Source: Gnetum montanum (Eukaryota > Streptophyta > Gnetopsida > Gnetales > Gnetaceae). From it: DNA of 21,586 bases. The stretch spans positions 112,470-134,055 of the forward strand of contig MNCI01003793.1 of assembly GCA_015680685.1 (NCBI GenBank), written 5' to 3'. The position numbers and the translations under genes are program-made. The notes under the pieces are model-generated. The model was not told the origin of the DNA. It searched no databases and worked only from the letters and a program-made list of their open reading frames with translations. The stretch's first letter is position 1. Each line of letters starts with the position of its first letter. Positions 20,645 through 21,586 of this stretch are shown here, one piece after another.

Positions 20645-20875
20645 TCTTTTTAAGTTTTTTTTACACGTTTTTGTTTTACGCATTTTTTTTACATCTTTTT
20701 GTTTTACAAGTTTTTGTCTTACACATTTTTGTTTTACAAATTTCTTTAACCTTTCTTGTTTTTGTTTTACAAATTTGTTTAACTCTTCTTATTTTTTTTT
20801 TTACAAATTTCTTTAACTTTCCTTGTTTTTATTTTTCAACATTATTATACTTTTTCATTTTTTGTGTGTGTGTGT
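20645..20875 (+). repeat. T-rich tract with degenerate tandem repeats and (GT)n
   Basis: Variants of TTTTTGTTTTACA recur many times, three of them within longer units of about 35-45 bases ending in TTTCTTTAAC-like bases (about 20726-20830). A short (GT)n run follows near 20862-20876. Element 1 has a shorter T-rich tract at the equivalent place. The Phe-rich frames here are by-products of composition. Confidence 0.75.
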
Positions 20876-20879
20876 GTTA

Positions 20880-21586
20880 TCCACCCTGTAAGTTTGTCAC
20901 CTAATAAATGTTCTTCGTGATGGTATGAGCTGTTTTCATGTTGATTGCTAATGTTTGGTTTTTACCTTTAAGTCACGATGTTGATACTAAGGTATGTTTC
21001 TTTTGATATGGAAGGCAATGAGTTCACTTCATCCATCCATCCACTAGTTTGTATGGTCTCTCTTGGCTTGGAAATGTATAGTCTCGTTCATAATAAGAAC
21101 TTTAACAAATCGGTGACTGGGCACTTTTCAAACTAAGGAAGGACTCAAGGTTTGAAAAGGGTGTGACTTCAAGGGAACTTGATGCTTTTGTGTTGGCCAT
21201 TCTCTTGGGTGCTTGGATGTTTTCTTCTTGGGTTTTCTCATCATTTTGATGTTACCCAATTATCGGAAGCTGAGACAATAAAAATAACAAAGTCTTTGCA
21301 TGGTGTGGTTCTCACGCATAAAAACACAAAACACAAAAAAAAAAGAAAAAAGAAAAAAGAAAGTGAGAATTCAAAGCACACCCGTTAGATGAAATAAACT
21401 TGGGCTACAAGCACTGGTTATGGAACCGAAAGTGTTCCCTCTAACTAAGGCCCTTCTCGCTTCCCATCTTCTCCTTTGTTTCGTCGAAATGGTTGTGGCT
21501 CTTTGGAGGTGCATTCTTGTTACTTCAAGAGGATGGATTGGCTGAATGCATTGATGCGAAGTCACTGGATGTGGTTGGTTTGAGGC
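20880..21586 (+). other. Noncoding interior of element 2
   Basis: No gene is supported. The box at 21159-21181 is shared with element 1, and an A-rich run lies at 21322-21362, as element 1 has A-rich DNA downstream of its box. No pol domain is seen before the window ends. Confidence 0.6.

Larger units (their letters stand above)
16251..21586 (+). mobile_element. Element 2: related LTR retrotransposon, cut by the window end
   Basis: It starts with an LTR (16251-17148), then a tRNA-Asp primer site, a stop-riddled gag-pro frame (17291-20407), a GGGGGA motif and noncoding DNA to the window end. No 3' LTR or reverse transcriptase is seen. It is homologous to element 1 in the LTR ends, the Gag core, the zinc knuckle and the conserved box at 21159-21181, but is a distinct subfamily: its LTR and the Gag N-terminus differ. 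The predicted left target duplication is ATAAG (16246-16250). Confidence 0.85.

Noticed and set aside
20575-20904. Phe-rich open frames as a membrane protein
   Set aside because: They arise from a T-rich tandem repeat in several frames at once and have no recognisable domain.

Overview
This is plant nuclear DNA. The left third holds the 3' two thirds of an intron-rich leucine-rich-repeat receptor kinase gene of subfamily LRR-VIII (the Arabidopsis At1g06840/At5g01950 type). The right two thirds is a nest of related Ty3/gypsy (Metaviridae) LTR retrotransposons with Athila/Tat-like traits: a primer site matching plant tRNA-Asp, an Athila-like aspartic protease and a second large ORF downstream of gag. 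The protein likeness and the short GT-AG introns suggest a seed plant, probably an angiosperm; the species cannot be read from the sequence.

Layout. 1-1260: intronic or upstream DNA of the kinase gene with no exon I can support. 1261-5800: twelve kinase exons, + strand, reading frame intact, stop at 5798-5800, poly(A) signal at 6043. 5801-7183: 3' UTR and AT-rich intergenic DNA, including a perfect 55-base duplication around a single N that looks like an assembly artefact. 7184-7573 and 16183-16250: two pieces of one older LTR on the minus strand. 7574-16182: element 1, a complete 8.6-kb LTR element inserted in that old LTR and flanked by the 5-base duplication GTTAC/GTTAT. 16251-21586: element 2, a related element inserted 68 bases further along the same old LTR and running off the window.

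The two elements share the LTR termini TGATGAG...CTCATCA, a tRNA-Asp primer site, a Gag with a CX2CX3HX4C zinc knuckle, a GGGGGA motif just after gag or gag-pro, a T-rich tract and a short conserved box further on. Neither shows reverse transcriptase, RNase H or integrase, so both look non-autonomous, though element 2 is cut off. Element 1 also has a decayed second ORF (plant-mobile/transposon-like domain plus long coiled coil) before its 3' LTR. Both gag regions carry many in-frame stops; element 2 keeps one reading frame for 3.1 kb.

The most distinctive signal is a 20-base palindrome near GATATCGCGTACGCGATATC. It is clustered just upstream of the TATA box in all three full LTRs and again inside element 1, 0.5 kb ahead of the second ORF. 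It may be a promoter module. I did not find a convincing new defence or metabolic system; the interest lies in the retroelement family's structure.
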